Positions 35,101 to 46,942 of a stretch of 64,000 bases of DNA are shown piece by piece. The translations under genes were made by a program, and so were the position numbers. This DNA comes from Coprinus comatus (Eukaryota > Basidiomycota > Agaricomycetes > Agaricales > Agaricaceae), in the NCBI GenBank assembly GCA_034638255.1, contig JAWPGT010000020.1:372001-436000 (forward strand). Direction: 5' to 3'. The notes below the pieces were generated by a model, which made no database searches, was not told where the DNA came from, and worked only from the letters and a program-made list of their open reading frames with translations. The stretch's first letter is position 1, and every line of letters begins with the position of its first letter.

Positions 35101-35260
35101 GAGGAGCTTAATTTCACCAGCTGATTTTGTTCACCTCGGGGATATGCCACCACAGACAGAGGGTGAGGCTGGGTGGCGAGAGATACGTCGTCTATTTGAA
35201 TTGAAGTATGTATTTGGGGGGTGGGACCTGCAGATTGCAGCTGTGCGGCGGCATCAGTAA
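29166..35260 (+). CDS. Large START-domain membrane protein with two or three lipid-binding-like domains
   Basis: START (StAR-related lipid transfer) domains bind sterols or phospholipids. The start is uncertain: an ATG at 29166 precedes a short leader, and the secure frame begins LRQSWYNALNDAETQF at about 29235. Region 1 (about 29235-30900) contains RMILDVALGEEDISLEPWK, TLGWPAN, PRDAVTISRLFHD. Region 2 (about 30860-31900) repeats the same plan: ARIFWDKLHEDSV, LWHYKTKPAWPVN, GRDAVLLKTVYKS. Region 3 (about 32190-32950) is the best START match: VPEISPIFPVHRGSKVIEG, THWDCRRKWDDRFDSVKV, STRCTRYVAVDYSGSIP, NSMINASIPKCILALE. A disordered Ser/Thr-rich part follows, then a C-terminal transmembrane helix (PLSTLLVVAVIAFLLGSFL, about 35040-35095). 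Introns at about 29631, 29820, 30797, 31088, 34214 and 34671 are supported by frame. A membrane-contact lipid-transfer role is inference. Confidence 0.82.
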
Positions 35261-36005
35261 ATGTAGTGTATTATTAATTAATTATTTTACGCCGGCAAGA
35301 GGCGGAGATTGAGTCGGCGCCCAAATAGGAAGGTGGGTGCGGTGTTTGGCAGGAGCCAAGCAAGTAAGCAAAGCAGCCAAAGCCCCAGCGCACCGCAACG
35401 ACATCTCTCCCCATAACCACCAAGTTCCCGACGCCCCTTTGTCGTCGTCCGGCACAGCGTACTCGGCACGCATATAGTCATTACACTCAGGTCATCCGCG
35501 TCCCTGGCCTTCGCATCCTCCGATAACGCTCCAACTTCGTATCTCTCAAGCCCTTTGTTACTCTGTATAACACATACCATTCCGAGGGCTACACCCTCAT
35601 TCCCATTCTTGCCCACACGCTCTACTCGAAGTTCTCTTCCATCGCCCTTCCGATTCGAGTGCATCCCGCCACTCCTGCTTATACTGCTCTCGACTATCCT
35701 GGTACGCTCTCAATAGCTGTCTGCGTGTCACAGTCGTGTTAAGCAACGATATTTCGCCTATTTGACGCTTATAGAGCTTCATATAATCGTCTAAAACAAG
35801 GATCTACATTCCGTAGACGCTTTTCCGAGCCTCGCAACCGATACTCCTTCCGTGACTTGTACATTTCTATAAAACCTTTCTTCTTTACAGTCGGCGTCAG
35901 GCTTCTCGTCGGCCAACAAAACTTCGATTTCTCTGCGCTTCGTTTATTTCCAAAGTCTATATACATATTTGTTGATATCCGCCTCCATTTTAACTTTCTA
36001 CACGG
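35261..36005. promoter_or_regulatory. Upstream region and probable 5' leader of the Flo8-like gene
   Basis: About 745 bases before the Flo8-like ATG. It is C/T-rich on the plus strand near 35390-35700. Minus-strand frames here lack motifs and look like shadows of composition. A long 5' leader or leader intron is plausible, as regulators of this type often have them; that is inference. Confidence 0.35.
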
Positions 36006-39000
36006 ATGGCGTCAGCACCACCTCCCCCACCACCGCAAATCCCCCAACCTCCCCCACCACCTCAGATCCCCTCTGCTGATTCAGGTTCTATGCCTCTTTC
36101 GTGGGAGGGTGAAAAAATGTACGTGTTTGCCTCTGTTACGTCTTTAAACCCGTCGTTGCATTGTTAGCCTTTTTGTGTTATTTCCTGAGAGATACAGCAT
36201 TTCGCAGTTATTGATGTTATATTTCACAGGTTTAACATTTATATCTACGATTACTGCCATAAACGAGGGTTCAAGAAAACCGCAAAAGAATTGTTAGCAG
36301 AGGCAGATATCGCCCCGGAGTCAACACCACCAATAAATGCGCGCCAGGGTTTGCTTTTTGAGTGAGTAATTTTGGGTGTGATCCGGCATCTTGAGAGTTG
36401 GATGCTGATCATTACGGCCGATTTTTTCCTCTGATTGTTTTCGATCCTTTACCGCTTTGTAAAGATGGTGGAGTGTATTTTGGGTACTCTTCCAAGCTAA
36501 ATTGAATCCTCACGGAACTGCTGGCGACGATGCCTTAATTTATATGCAAGTGAGTGCTTTTAGCTAATAAAGCATTTCATTCTTTCCCATTGACGTTACA
36601 TTTGTGGATAGCATCAAGCCCGACAAGCTGCGTCACGAATGCAAGGAGCGCCCGCATCAAATGCAGGTATGAATGGACCAATGCCGTTGGGTAAGCATCC
36701 TAGCATTCCTCTTGTGATTCGGTCGTTGGCTCATTATTGGGTGAGAAGGTCATCAAACAGGGATGCCCCCTAGGATGACAAATGGGATGGGAATGCGTCC
36801 AACCAATGGCAATCAGATGCTTCCAAATGGCACCAATATTCCTAACGGTATTCCTGGAACATCTGGCCCGGGACCTTTCGCACCACCCAACGGCGCAACA
36901 AACCCAGGGAACCAACCTCACGGCCCAAGTAATGCGCCAGGTCCAGGTCCTGGTTTTATGCCTGGGAATGTTCCACGACCTCCGATGAACGGGCCTGCCC
37001 CACCTCCAGGACAAGTACAGCAAGTACGCGGAACTGCGTCAGGTCCATTTCTTAGCCCAACGATGGCACATTCACCACGAAATACTGGAGTCCCTCCTAA
37101 CCAGCCGCAACAGAATCAGAATCAATTCGGTGGAATGGTTGTTGGTACTTCGCCTCATATGTCTAATATGCATATGGGAAATAGGGCCATTCCTCCAAGT
37201 CCGATGAACCCCGCCCAACATGGTGCTACACCTCAACCTGGACAACCCGGACAAATGGGACAATTCGGCAGACCACCAAGTAGAACCAACACCCCCGCTG
37301 GACTCACTCAACCCAGCCCATCTATGTCGCAACAACGGATAGACATCGATTCACTGAATATGGAATTCCTCCAAATACCCCCTGCACTCTTGGAACCGAT
37401 GAAGCTGGAGTTTGGTTTGTCCGGCAAGGATCTACATACATTATCCCACTCTGAAAAAGTATGTCCTTTTAGTTATTTCCTGATTTATGCTCAAAAGGTA
37501 TGTAGCAACGCCTAATTGCTGCATGGCAAGCACGTCGTTCAAATCAACAGAGACGTGCAGATCCCTCATCCTCCGCGCCAATGCGAGCAAATCCACCTCA
37601 ACTCCAGCAAAACATGCCTAATCGAGCTAGCAACAAAAGAAGTAGTGTGTCTCCAGGTGACGATGTGAGTAAATGTCATATATATGGGCTATTCAAATAT
37701 CTCAATTCTTCCTAGGAAACACTACCTCGAACAGATTCATCTCCCCCAGATCGAAAACGTCCTAGAACATCTCCAATGCAAACTCCCTCCATGGCGCCCA
37801 TGTCATATCCGGGCCAACAACAACCCGGCACTACTGGAATGCACGCCCCTGGGATACAAACAGGAGGCGGTGGGATGCAAGGGATGTCCGGTACTCCAGG
37901 AATGGCCGCTCACAACTCAAATATGCCTGGATCTATGCAAGGTGGTTCAATGCAACCCGGTGCACATATGGGCATGCCTGGCGGTATGCCAAATCATGGA
38001 CATGTTCCAACTATGCAAGCGTCGGGCGGAGGTCCTAGTATGATTTCTCAAGGAGGAATCCCGCAAGGTGGACCCGCGCCTGGAGGTATGCAACAGGGCA
38101 CACCAGGCATGCAACAAGGAAACTTGGGACCAGGCATGCAACCGCCGATGGGTAGTGGACCAACGAATCTGATGATGATGCCACAAGGACCTCGGATGAC
38201 TAGTGGTATGTCAGGTCAAATAAATATGCCTCCCCAGATGGGAATGCCACAGGCAAATCACCCGCAGATGGGACCCCCCAGTAATCAGCATATGATGGTG
38301 AGTCTTTTTTCAAGAACGGGAGATGACACCTGAATTACTGGAATTGGTTTACTGAACAATGCTGTTGTTATCGTGTAGATGTATCGACAGAACATGCATA
38401 ACATGCACAAGAACAATATGCCTCTCAACGCTGGATCACCCTCTGCTTCGGATCCTTCTTTTAATCCCTCTGGACCTGGACCTCAATTCACAACCATCCC
38501 GGGCGCGGGAAGACCGGGCGCCAATCCGTCAATGGGTGGACAACCTCAAAACCGGATGCCACCTCCACCTTCGCCCGCTCCAGGGAAAGATAATTCAAAG
38601 GACGGGAAAGCTCCAGATGGTTCACCACGTAATCAACAAACGCCAAATCCTGCACCCACGACCCCCGCACCTAACCAGCAAAATCCGACTTCCAACCACG
38701 GCACACCTGTGGGTGGGGTACGGACGGCGCCATCGCCTGTACCTAATTCAGCGATGGGTAGCCTAGGCCAAATGAACCAATCCATGGGTATGAATGTGGG
38801 ATTGATGGGTATGAACCCACCACCGAATCTCAACCAACCCCCATCAACTGCTGGAGGCATGCCTAACAACACGGGTGCAGGCAACGCACAAAATGGCGGT
38901 ATGTCGCAAGGAGGAGGAGGATCAGGTATGCATTTCTTGGCTGGTATGAACCCGATGGTCAGTATGAACGCAGCTGCTGGTACAGGACTTGGTATGAACA

Positions 39001-39209
39001 TGAACATGAACATGAACCCCTCTGCCGCAACTATGGGGAGCATGGGCGACATTTCGAACAGTCTTTTCGGCCATGATGAGTTCATGCAGAACGTCGTAAG
39101 CGCATTGGATATGGATCCTAGTCTGTTCAGACCTGACGGCGACCTGAACTTTGAACGGGATTTTGGGCAATGGTTTAATCCTGATGACCACTCACTTGAT
39201 TTGAAGTAG
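36006..39209 (+). CDS. Flo8/Som1-like LisH-domain transcriptional regulator
   Basis: LisH-domain activators of the Flo8/Som1 family act downstream of cAMP-PKA in fungal adhesion and development. The start ATG 36006 (MASAPPPPPPQIPQPP) leads into a LisH motif across the first intron: FNIYIYDYCHKRGFKKTAKE, then LLAEADIAPESTPPINARQG and, after another intron, WWSVFWVLFQAKLNPHG and DALIYMQHQARQAA. The WWSVFWVLF block after LisH is typical of the family. The remainder is Gly/Met/Pro/Gln/Asn-rich and disordered, with an NLS-like segment RKRPRTSP-like around 37750. The C-terminus GHDEFMQNVVSALDMDP, then [15 protein letters not shown], is distinctive; its last motif recurs at the end of the next gene downstream. 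At least seven introns. Stop at 39209. DNA binding itself is not evident from sequence. Confidence 0.85.
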
Positions 39210-41056
39210 GTGGGTGGCGTATACGTCCAGAGGTGGATTTTTTCGAATCTCATTTTGAAACTGCTGTGGATTTCCTTGATCATTTGATGTTTTTTCCTGC
39301 GCTTGAGTGCTTTTGTTCGCTTTTTGTGACTTTAATTTGCAACCAATTTCTATTCTTTTCTTTGCCATTATTTTATTCTTTTTGATTAGTTGTACATTTG
39401 GTGCCTTTCCTCCACCATATTCCTTAATCTACCGCTGTTATTATTGCCACTATTCGCTTTGTCCTTTGCTTTTTTTATTCTTATACCTGTCCGCTTGATT
39501 ATCCCACATCATTTTTCTTGTATGTGTTGATGTTATCAACTCGGATTGCGATGCATTCCAATATTCAGCATCCTCTCCGATTTTCTTTCAGCTTTTATTC
39601 TATTGACAGTTACCACCTTCACATTCGGCCGCGATCAAAAAGAAGTGCTTGCTCACGTTTCAGCCTTCGGACATCATTTGGCATCCACCCCCCCCTCTTA
39701 TTGCATCTTCTGCATTCAAAATCACTCTCCTTCAGGTACATTCGACGTCGTTCCGTCACCTCATCCTCCGCCTTGCATGTGTGCCAATAGCCCTACCTCC
39801 TCGGGTCCCGTCCCATTGTAGTTTTTTTTTCATTATGTCCCTTCATAACTTTTTACTCCTCTTCTTGCTTTCATAGATCAATACTCACATCTTGTATATT
39901 ACCTGCTCCTGTTATCCGGGTTTTTAACTGCATTATATCTCCGATCTTGTCTGCTCGTCTGATGACGAACAGAAAATATTGAATGTGTGTCGCTCAAGGT
40001 ATGTGTCCGAAGACCAACTAACATGCAATCTCACGAAAAGAAAACTCAACCTCTCCCCGTTTGTGGGGACGTCAAGCGGAATCACACTAGATCCAATTTT
40101 GTAAATTTCTTTTGTGAGGATATATCAGAAATCAAATTCTTTGTGCAAAGTCGCATTCCACTAAACGCTTTCTGGTATGAGGCATAACCCACTCCACCCA
40201 CCTGCCAATATGAAGAAATCAAGAACCATTTCGTAGCAATTGATGTCGCGTGAACATCCTCGGATAATAATGTAGAAAGGGGTTTATATGTTACGTGTAA
40301 ACGTTTCGAAACCTTCCCGATGATAAAGAAATGTTCTTAATGCACCCGCCAACTGACCGGCTTGCCGCAATATCATATGTAGTATGATTTATTCTAGTTG
40401 GTTCTCGGCGCTCTAGACAACTGTTTCAATTAAGTGAAGAATACCTAAGGAAGCATGTTGCCCAGGAAAAGTCATGGTAAATTTGACAATATCTATTAAA
40501 AATGGGTGGAAATGAATGTTTGAAGTTTGAACTGATGCAACTACGCACACACTAGTGATCGAGAAAAACGTCCGCGGAATCCAAAACCTTTGTATCAACA
40601 TGAACTGTGCTTGGATTCCATTTGTCCCATACTCTCCGTTGTATAAATTATGTAGTTACGTTATGTGATACCTTCAGTAAAGTCCTGAGTGGCAGCTGTG
40701 AGCAAAGTACTAACAAGTTCAAGTTCAATGGCTTTTAAACCAATGCAGTGTCAACCTTTATACATCTCCATCAACCCCTAATTTCATAAACACTGTGGCC
40801 CTCAATTCCTCCGCATGAGAATTCTACAAAAAATTTATCATGTAACATTAGCCACTCGTCGGGTCTCGGGATGGTTTCAATGTACGTTAACTTGTATACA
40901 CTGCAGACTTATACAATTGCAACCTGATTACAGCAGCCATTGATAGCAATTACTTAATCGATAGACTTAAGGCGTCTAATTATAACTGCCCTGTACGATC
41001 ATGAGTTGGTTGGTATATATAAGACTGGGAAGGGCTGCCTGTGCTACATCCCCGCC
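39210..41056. other. Long intergenic region, no supported gene
   Basis: About 1.85 kb. The first 700 bases are pyrimidine-rich on the plus strand and likely include the Flo8-like 3' UTR. Short frames near 39300-39880, 39990-40190 and 40410-40600 show no motifs, no paralog in the window and no splice support. Confidence 0.4.
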
Positions 41057-43899
41057 ATGGATGCCCTCAAGAATTTGTTGTCGCCTCTGACCACCGGAAC
41101 AGGTGCTATCCCAGATACACTTGTACACCATCATTAGCTTAGTTTCAATGAATTGTCTAGGCTCATGTGTTGTTTGACAGAAACTCGTCGTCATCGGAAG
41201 CACCGTGGAGACCGCTCGGAGGATGTCGATGTCTGCTTGGAATGGATTCGTTGACTGTGAGCATATCACAATCTTTTTAACGCCTTTTGTTTTCAACTTT
41301 CATGCCATAGCCTTCTTCCTCACTGCCCATTTCAGTCAAGAGGACTACCCTTATGACTGGTTCGTCTGTTTGACTTGCACACCTCAACGACTCACTTAGC
41401 TTTGACACGTATAGGATTATGCATTGGCTCTCCAAGGTAAGTATATTTGAGTAACAATGTACTCTGCACTAGACCCATTCCAACAGCAACCGGCGTGGGG
41501 ACGAAGCAGGGAGTTCGATATCACTACCCGTGCGTTTACTCGTAACGACATGATGCAGGAAATGTCAGGGGACCTTAAAGAATCTGAAGAAGAATGCGAG
41601 GACCTCATACAGGGAGAAAATAAAAGAAGAGTTACTTTTATTCCAAGTCTGGGTGAGTTCATCATCTATAGTCACAGTTCGGTTAATGACCGATTCATTA
41701 TAGATAATACTCATACGATATATTACCGTGGTCATTGGCTCAGAGTGAGCTCTAGTGCGCTTCATAGTCAAGTTCCAAATTAATTAACATGTCATTTGGA
41801 GATAACTAGGACAAAACGTTATCCCGACTATGGAGGATTCTCGCTTAAAATTAGGTATGTTGTCTTACTATCCCACTGCTTTTGCTATTCATTGCATAAC
41901 TGGTAGTGTGGTGGCCCGCAACAATGACATCCTAAAAAAACTCGTCCTCGAAGCGAAGAAAGAGTACGAAAAGGATGCTGAACATCGAGTGCACATATTC
42001 ATTGCTGACACGTATGTAAACCATTTCCACCCAATTCACTTAATATAAAGCTTGCTGGAATAGAACATACGGAGGATGGCGATCAAATGGCTCTAAGCAA
42101 AAACGGCCAATGAGCTCAATTGTCTTACAACCTGGTGTGAAAGATATGCTCCTTGCTGATTGCAAGGATTTCCTGGCATCAGAAGAATGGTGAGAACTAA
42201 ATTAGTCTAATTGAATGTTTGCTAACTGCTGCAATGAACGTGTATAGGTATGCTGAAAGGGGTGCGTGACTGATAGCAGTAATAATTCCCATGATTGCGA
42301 CCGCTAACTGGGCCCGCAGGAATTCCTTTCCGAAGGGGATATTTACTCCATGGTGTTCCAGGAAGGTGTGTATGCTTAAGGAACAGACAAATCTTATTCT
42401 TGGAAGTTGAGGTACCTTCTTTGTGATAGTGGAAAGACTTCGCTTATCCATTCACTCGCCGGGGAACTTGGTCTGGATATTTATGTCGTCTCATTGTCTT
42501 CCAAGGGGTAAGCGCGTCATTCTGGATGTGCTGATGGCAAGAATCATACTAACACTTAAGTTAGTATGAGCGATAACATGTTGACAACTTTAATGGGGTT
42601 TGTACCCTCGAGGTGGGTCTCATTAAATGACTTCGCATAGTCGATATCAAATCTCCCACCATTTCGCTTAGGTGTATACTTCTTTTGGAAGATTTGGACG
42701 CAGCGTTTACTCGCTCCGTCAGTCGTGATTCCACCTCGACCGGAGCACCAACTGTTCCTTCCATGTCCAGAAAAGTCAACAAAAATGATAATGGATCGAC
42801 GTTGAGCTTGAGTGGACTGTTGAATAGCTTGGATGGCGTCGCAGCTGCTGAAGGACGGTAAGCTCTCGGTCTATTATGCACATGTGTTATATAGGCTCCG
42901 ATCACTCATTATGCATCATGTGTTACTGTCCAGACTTCTCTTTGCCACCACTAATCACATTGAGCGGCTGGATCCTGCTTTGAGTCGTCCGGGTCGTATG
43001 GATGTTTGGATTAACTTTACTCATGCCACCAAGTGGCAAGCAGAAGGATTGTTCAAATGTTTCTTCCCCTGCAAACGACCACCAGAGGCATCAATGACCG
43101 ATTCCACCAATGATAAAGATAGTTCACGCAAGAATGTCCCTTTGCCCAAACGCAAAGCAAATACAATCCCATTGCTTGATGAAGAGGAGATTATAGAGCT
43201 TGCGACGAAATTCGCTAATGCTATTCCTGAGGATGAACTTAGTGTGAGTGGTCTATTGGTATATGGTTTGAATTAGCATTTTTCAACATGAGTACACACA
43301 GGTTGCCAGTCTACAAGGATACCTTCTTAAGAATAAGACTCGACCTCGTGAATGTGTTGAAGAGGTGGGTGCATGGGTAATACAGGAGCGTGAGACTAGG
43401 GAGAAACTGAAGAAGGAGAAAGCGGAGGTGTGTAAAACGTTCACAAATATTCGTATTTCACTCGGCCCTTAGTTCACTTGCAGCTCAAAGCCAAGGAGGA
43501 GGCCGAAGAGAAAGCAAGGAAGGAGGTCTGTATTTGAACTTACCATAATGAAGTAATTAACTGGTATAAAATATAGAAAGAAGAAAAGGAGGCGAAAGAG
43601 GTGAGTTGGAAATTAACTGGGTTCTCATGCCTCTACGTTTAATATCTGATTGATAAGTTCATTTCAGAAAGCGAAGGAGGTATCCAAGGAGGTATGGTAT
43701 AAACGATGTGGCTTACGCTTCCTGTCACTAACTTATCGCCCATTTATAAAAGGGAAAACACTTAAAGGGCAAGAAAGACGCGGGATCTGTAAACCCTGAA
43801 CCAACAACATCTACGGATGGTCTTGCAGAGTCCAGTAGTTTCGTTGATATCAATTTGAATTTTGAAAGGGACTTTGGGCAATGGTTCACACCGAGTTAA
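41057..43899 (+). CDS. BCS1-like AAA ATPase
   Basis: Relative of mitochondrial Bcs1, the AAA chaperone that inserts the Rieske protein into complex III; fungi have many such paralogs of unknown client. The start ATG 41057 ([14 protein letters not shown]) joins [17 protein letters not shown]. The BCS1-N region follows: [68 protein letters not shown] and [10 protein letters not shown], each across introns. The ATPase core is complete: [33 protein letters not shown], Walker A GVPGSGKTS, Walker [13 protein letters not shown], then [20 protein letters not shown] with the arginine finger region. The tail is Lys/Glu-rich, encoded by tiny exons of 42, 24 and 24 nt (43484-43525, 43577-43600, 43668-43691). 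It ends [14 protein letters not shown]. About fifteen exons; all frames reconcile, so it appears intact. Confidence 0.88.
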
Positions 43900-44817
43900 T
43901 GTACTATACTTCAATGGAAGCACTGCAGACTGTGTCGTAATACCATGGACAGTCCTCAGGTTAAGGGTTGAATATTTCAACTCCCTTTACTTCATTTTTC
44001 TCTCATTTTATGGACGTTTCCAGTTGTGTTTTGTCGATTACTCTGTTGCTTTCCCTTTTGTTCTGACCTCAACTAAGTAGTCACCCTTCTCTCCTACTTC
44101 TGGGCCTGATACTCGTGGCTTGTATATTATATTTAACTTCTTCCGTTATCGGAGAACTACATTTCATCGATTCATCTCTCATGAGTGAACTAGTTAGGGA
44201 TGGATACATGCAAATCAATATACATACCTTGTAGTCGATTGTACCATCGGAAAACGGGATCAAACACCCGAAATAGAAATATACCTTCAGAATATCTCGC
44301 ACTAGTTGTCACAGCCTCAAGGCTTCAATCCTGGGATATTGGTTCCGGTGTGAAATGTAACTAGCGTCGCGTCCGGACCCTTCAATTCTTAGAAAATTTT
44401 ACATTTACTCTTGTGTACCTGTTGCGTCAAATTGTGGATTATATTCATTTAATCCTTCATATATATACCACGGATCACCATGTAGAAGTGTGTAATTAAA
44501 ATAATAATAAAAACCACAAAAGTCCATACGCATACACTGCCCGGGCCGCCAATTCTATAAATAGGACGGCATGGCATGGGATTGGAGCCAAGTACTTGAC
44601 CTGAACTCGACATTTTAAGGAGAAGGCATGGTTTTACTAAAAAGGGATGAAACTTTTTCTTTTCAATTCAGATTTACATAAGTCGGTGTGTGGATACTGG
44701 TACATAATTTGATATACTATTTTGTCCCCTCCTCCGACCCGAAGTCGAAGTTGAATAAGGTCCAAAAAGTTGTTCATCATCATCATTCACTTATCTCGTA
44801 GGAATAATCACCCCAGG
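43900..44817. other. Convergent 3' region between the BCS1-like and P450 genes
   Basis: Both neighbours end here, so it should hold two terminators. It is AT-rich with A/T runs around 44500-44520. No gene or RNA was recognised. Confidence 0.4.
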
Positions 44818-46942
44818 TCAAGTGTCTCTTTGTTTGACAAAGGCATGGAGATGCCTGCCCCTATGGATTGGAATGAAGTATTCTCGATATTTGATGTTTT
44901 CGACGCTGTTTTAACATTTGTGTATATGGTAAGTATGTTTTTTTATATATGTAATTGCTTAGTGGGTAACATACCAAGCGTTATCTGGGATCAGGTCTAG
45001 CTTCCGAATAATGTTGGCAATGATAAGATATAGTTCACACCAAGCTAAACTTCGATTTTTGAATCATGTTTCGATGATAATAATGATGATGATGATATAA
45101 TGTTGATTAGTTTAAGTATATAGACGCGTTTGAGTGATATGTATTTGAAGAAATTATGCTCACTTGATACCTAAACAACTCCTAGGTCCTTTCGAAAATG
45201 CAACAAGGTATTTTTCTAGGGTTTGATCCTGGTTATCGTTCATCCAACGTTCGGGCAAGAAAGTGTCTGGATCAGGAAATATGTCGGGATTGGAGTGTAA
45301 GATTGGAGATGCCATTGATACGACTGTCTATAAATGTGTGAAGGTAAATATGTGGTCGTTAGGATAGTAGTAACGAATGACTTACCCCTGCTGGAATGGA
45401 CATTCCTAGGATTTCGGCGTCTGTAGGTCCTACAAGACGTGGTAGAGGTGAAACGACACCAGGTCCCACACGTAAAGACTCCTTGATAACAGCAGTCTAA
45501 GACATATAATTTATATTAGTGTTTCACAGGAAATCTGAAAGAAAAATACTTACGAGGTAAGGTAACTTCTCCAACCTTTCATACTTTACATCTACTTCTA
45601 TATCAGGCCACGCTTGTACCAGTTCGTTTAATAAAGTTTTGTGAACGTTGGGGTTGGTAAGGATATGATAAAAAGCAACTGTACAAGGGTTTCCTACAGT
45701 ATCACTTCCTGCAAATTGCAAATATAATCCTTCGTCGAGTAACCAATCTCTTGAAAGTGGTGGAAGTCGAGATTTGGGTTTTTCCGGTGATTCGTGATTC
45801 TGATTGTTCGGGATCGACTCGCCATTTTGAGCTTGGGTTTGAGTTCCATTCGTATCGGTATTAACATTCTCCCTCTCCCATGGGTAATCATCTTCATTAG
45901 GATTCAAAAAATGATGAAAAATAGTTTCATGATCACCACCACAAAGACTTGCAGGATCATTCAAAATATCATCAATCTGTTTCCCCATCATTTTCTTCTG
46001 TTCCAAGATTCCAATAGTACTGGGGTCCAAAAGACTTGCAAGCCAATCCGGAACATTCAATATAACCTTTCGCATTAATGGAAAATGTTTGAGTATCCAG
46101 ATCGTAGGTAAGGTATTATCCAGTGCTTGCATTACTGGGTGTTTGAAGTTTGGAGAATCGAGAGTGAGGGTGGATTTAGCGAAACTGTAGGTTGCTATGA
46201 TGTCGAGAGTTAGGCATCGGAAGGCTAAGTCGAGGTCTGCTGGTTTAGGAGTTTGGGAATTGGAATTGGGATTCAAGGAGTAGTCTTTGAGAAGGATGGA
46301 GATGAGATGGTTGATCTGTAGTATATCAGATACGTGAGTAACGTTTGAGTGTTCAATCAAACATTTGAACTTACCTTGGCTTGAATGACATGTTCGAGGT
46401 TTAGGATCGCCTTACGAGAGAAGAAAGGACCCATGGCGGCACGTCTTGTCATTGCTTCTTGATGATTGTGTAACGAGAATACGGATCTATCAGTTGCGAA
46501 AGAAGAATACATCTCGTGTTGTTTGCTGAATCGAGTACCAATGCCATAGATATCGTTATACGCCCTTGGATCACTGAAGTGTAACTGCAGTTGTATACGA
46601 CTCAGATACTTAACTTCAGACGACTACGAGGATCCGTACCTCGTTAGGACCAACCCTCACTATTGTTCCTATACCAAAGAGTTAAGCTTGGAAATGCAAC
46701 GGACTCGGAAATTGGTAGATACCATGTTTTTCATGTAAGACAAATAGATGTTCGACCCATCCACCATCCTTGACAATATCATAGTACGCTCGGTACCAAT
46801 AAGTGAAGGCCGCCAAACGGGGACCAGGATACTTTCGCAGAGGGTTAAAGTAGAAAGTCCTGATTGCGTGAGCTGCCAGGAATAATAAACCACCGATTGT
46901 GATAGAGACAAGAGTCGCGAAAGATAAAGAAATCTGCGGCAT
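44818..46942 (-). CDS. Cytochrome P450 monooxygenase
   Basis: Microsomal class-II heme monooxygenase. The start ATG 46942 (MPQISLSFATLVSITIGG) begins a membrane anchor, followed by FNPLRKYPGPRLAAFTYWY. Exons then give TIVRVGPNELHFSDPRAYND, SLHNHQEAMTRRAAMGPFFS, the I-helix region LYLQFAGSDTVGN (A-G-x-D-T), the K-helix ESLR (in TAVIKESLRVGPG), FLPERW, and the heme loop FSKGPRSCLG. An apparent stop right after the heme cysteine is intronic: splicing gives NLAWCELYLIIANIIRKLDL, a further intron, then VENIKYREYFIPIHRGRH with the stop at 44818. The sequence resembles the group annotated as trichodiene oxygenase-like (CYP58-type); substrate unknown. No biosynthetic cluster partners adjoin it. Confidence 0.9.

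Noticed and set aside
35287..35664. A 125-codon minus-strand frame upstream of the Flo8-like gene
   Set aside because: It has no recognisable motif, no splice partners and lies in the likely leader of the plus-strand gene; it is kept as unsupported.
38633..39283. A 216-codon minus-strand frame over the Flo8-like 3' end
   Set aside because: It reads antisense through Met/Pro/Gly-rich coding sequence, which yields spurious open frames.
39300..39880. Plus-strand frames of 60-90 codons downstream of the Flo8-like gene
   Set aside because: They are pyrimidine-rich, hydrophobic by composition and motif-free, fitting a 3' UTR rather than genes.
41640..41880. Apparent frameshift in the BCS1-like N-terminal region
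   Set aside because: Choosing the acceptor in TTTGGAG|ATAACTAGG gives [16 protein letters not shown] and keeps frame through to the ATPase core.
45150..45200. Premature stop right after the P450 heme-binding cysteine
   Set aside because: The stop lies in an intron; splicing restores NLAWCELYL and a normal P450 C-terminus.
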